A stretch of 16,128 bases of DNA from Acidobacteriota bacterium. GTDB lineage: Bacteria > Acidobacteriota > UBA6911 > RPQK01 > JAPXNP01. Numbering within the stretch: position 1 is the stretch's first letter; every line of letters begins with the position of its first letter. The notes beneath the pieces are model-generated. The model made no database searches. It was not told where the DNA came from and was given only the letters and a program-made list of their open reading frames with translations. The stretch covers positions 1-16,128 of the forward strand of contig JAUWTT010000028.1 in NCBI GenBank assembly GCA_030614585.1. Direction: 5' to 3'. This document shows, in pieces, positions 14,598 to 16,128 of the stretch. A program made the translations under genes and the position numbers.

Positions 14598-14665
14598 ACG
14601 TTCCAGGTTCTCAGTGTCCTTGGTTACGGCTTTTGTCCTTGTGCCCGTCCTCGGTTTGTGTCTCT
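14598..14665. repeat. Degenerate 9-bp-period repeat between lptD and folK
   Basis: The spacer contains repeated GTCCTTGG, TTGTCCTTG, GTCCTCGG and TTTGTGTCTC segments at roughly 9-base spacing (about 14611-14665), resembling the CTTTGTGTCTTGGTGG family elsewhere. It decays at both ends. The remaining bases up to 14727 show no recognisable feature. Confidence 0.4.
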
Positions 14666-14727
14666 GGCTATGCATCAAAATTCTGAGGATTTGCGATCAC
14701 GCCTGCTTCTCTTTGCAATGTAGGACA

Positions 14728-16128
14728 CTAGTAAACATTGCTTGGGCGCCGAATTGTCCCGAATGCCCCAATTCCTTTCAGGAAGAACGAAAAACGTATT
14801 GAGCGTTCTTGGCGCGTGCCGAGGTTAAAATCTCTGACTTCGGCTGAAACGCCACAACAATCCCAGAAGTAACTTGCTCTCACAAGGTAACTCAGAAAGC
14901 GAACGGACTGCGCGTCATAGACAAAGGATCCTGAAGCAGAAAAGCCGCGGCCCAGTCTCCCCACGCCGACCCTGCCTTGAAGTTGATTGCTCTTGCCTAA
15001 ACCGGGTACCAGATCTCGTGTCACAAAATAGGTTGTGGCGACTGAGAAGAGATCGCTCCGATAGAATCCAGAGTAAGCCAGATTCTTGAAGTTACCTGAA
15101 TGAGTGTCAACGTCAGTTCGGAAGTCGAAACTGAATCTCCTTTGCGGGTTAATTCTGACTGCTGCCGTCAAGGGAGACAGATCCCTCTGCGTCACCGCAT
15201 AGGGTAGTCCGGTCAGCGTGTAGAGTGGAAAGAACTGGTTGATATTGTCCTCTTTGAGGGCATTCCCGAAGCTTGGATCGAAGAAGTACTTCTGGCCAAA
15301 CTTGATCGAGAGGATTTCCCGGGCCCCCTGGCCCTTCGCTTTTTTGACGAACAGACGGTTCACGAGCGCGTATTCGATTTCATTCGTATTCGCGATCGCA
15401 TCCACGTGGTCGAAGCGGATGACCTCATCGAAGTTGTCTATGCCTTTGATCAGCCGGTACTGGGCAACAGGCTCAATCAGATGCTTTAGCCGGCTGCCTG
15501 AGTTATTCCGGTAAACCTTCGATAAGCCCCACCCCTTCAGGACAAGGTTGAGTTCAAAATACTCTCGGCGCACACTGTCTCCGATCACAACTGGCTCGCC
15601 TTCGACTTCCGAAATGCTGTCGCTGTAGAAAGTCTCCCGAAATCCCGCCGTAGGAGTAAGGCGCAGGCCCTGGAAGAGAGGTATCGAAAAAGACACACGG
15701 GGATAGAAATCGAATCGTTGACTGATCTTAGGGGTTTCGATAAACCGGTCCGACCGGTTCATCCCACCGACTGAGGAGTCGAGGTCCATAAAGAATGGCG
15801 TCTTGCCCAGCCGGTGGCCTATCAGTTTGAAGTCGATCCCAGGAGTTGTCTGGATGATAACGTTCTGCTTGGAGAAGATGGTCTCGTCTCGAGAAAAGAG
15901 TAAATTAAACGAAGCTGAGCCAAAGTTGTTCGTGAGAAAAACGCGGGAAAGTTCATTGGGTCTTGTGGCCGTCAGGAAGTTGTCCGAATAAGTCTGACGA
16001 AAGAGGAAGTTGGACACAAGGTTGAAATCGGCGACACCCCTAAAGCCGTTCTTGAAGCGGGTATGGCCAATGCCATTGACTTGCCCCCCGCCGAAACCCT
16101 CACGGTCGTCGACGTACTCGGCCGATAA
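14728..16128 (-). CDS. lptD: LPS-assembly outer-membrane protein LptD, C-terminal part (5'-truncated by window)
   Basis: The frame is open from the window edge (16128) to TAG at 14728, giving 466 codons; the true start lies outside. The GTG at 16017 is an internal Val codon and not a start. The product is a beta-barrel rich in alternating strands and aromatic ends. LptD-type landmarks are SDRFIETPKISQRFDFYPRVS with LTPTAGFRETFY, then KHLIEPVAQYRLI about mid-way, and the late WDCCGVSAEVRD, with a Cys-Cys pair about 41 residues before the end; E. coli LptD has an adjacent Cys pair near its C-terminus that forms the essential disulfides. The family inserts LPS into the outer leaflet with LptE. 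The N-terminal OstA/LptA-like domain is not in view. A general OM organic-solvent-tolerance protein is the same family. Confidence 0.87.
   Translation of the reverse strand, partial: LSAEYVDDREGFGGGQVNGIGHTRFKNGFRGVADFNLVSNFLFRQTYSDNFLTATRPNELSRVFLTNNFGSASFNLLFSRDETIFSKQNVIIQTTPGIDFKLIGHRLGKTPFFMDLDSSVGGMNRSDRFIETPKISQRFDFYPRVSFSIPLFQGLRLTPTAGFRETFYSDSISEVEGEPVVIGDSVRREYFELNLVLKGWGLSKVYRNNSGSRLKHLIEPVAQYRLIKGIDNFDEVIRFDHVDAIANTNEIEYALVNRLFVKKAKGQGAREILSIKFGQKYFFDPSFGNALKEDNINQFFPLYTLTGLPYAVTQRDLSPLTAAVRINPQRRFSFDFRTDVDTHSGNFKNLAYSGFYRSDLFSVATTYFVTRDLVPGLGKSNQLQGRVGVGRLGRGFSASGSFVYDAQSVRFLSYLVRASYFWDCCGVSAEVRDFNLGTRQERSIRFSFFLKGIGAFGTIRRPSNVY

Noticed and set aside
14598..14678. Longer folK start at 14678 adding 27 residues
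   Set aside because: The extra codons lie in degenerate 9-bp repeats and precede the conserved FLSIGSNLG start of HPPK; length from 14597 fits the family.

Overview
The window reads as a chromosomal stretch of a diderm (outer-membrane) bacterium of moderate GC content. The outer-membrane evidence is the LptD-type beta-barrel at the right edge. A homodimeric AceE-type pyruvate dehydrogenase, the MEP pathway enzyme IspG and a four-gene GldA/GldF/GldG-like plus DUF4340 export operon make an Acidobacteriota-like organism my best guess. That placement is inference from gene content only; no rRNA or other phylogenetic marker is present.

Layout, left to right. Positions 1-314 are non-coding and built from short degenerate repeats. 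A plus-strand pair follows: a class I/II PLP aminotransferase and a small membrane-anchored GerMN-domain protein. Next is ispG, after an intergenic repeat block. A tightly packed plus-strand operon (3795 to about 8481) encodes an ABC ATPase, an ABC-2 permease, a GldG-like periplasmic/membrane subunit and a DUF4340 protein. The DUF4340 frame is interrupted by an in-frame TGA, with 34 plausible sense codons behind it. A 487-bp gene-free gap contains a roughly 228-bp element with imperfect 19-bp terminal inverted repeats. aceE and aceF (pyruvate dehydrogenase E1 and E2) follow; E3 is not in the window. From 13238 to the end all genes are on the minus strand, in transcription order lptD (truncated by the window edge), folK, lepB.

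Most genes are housekeeping: acetyl-CoA supply, isoprenoid precursors, folate, protein export and LPS assembly. The least understood coding content is the ABC/GldG/DUF4340 operon, whose substrate is unknown. The most unusual non-coding feature is a family of intergenic repeats: 7-bp units of the ACCGATT type, 7-bp units of the CCCAAAT type, and 9-bp-period units of the CACCAAGGA type. At three loci the 9-bp family precedes the ACCGATT family, and several copies form inverted pairs. I see no CRISPR array, tRNA, rRNA, transposase or phage gene. No clearly new enzymatic or defence system is evident.
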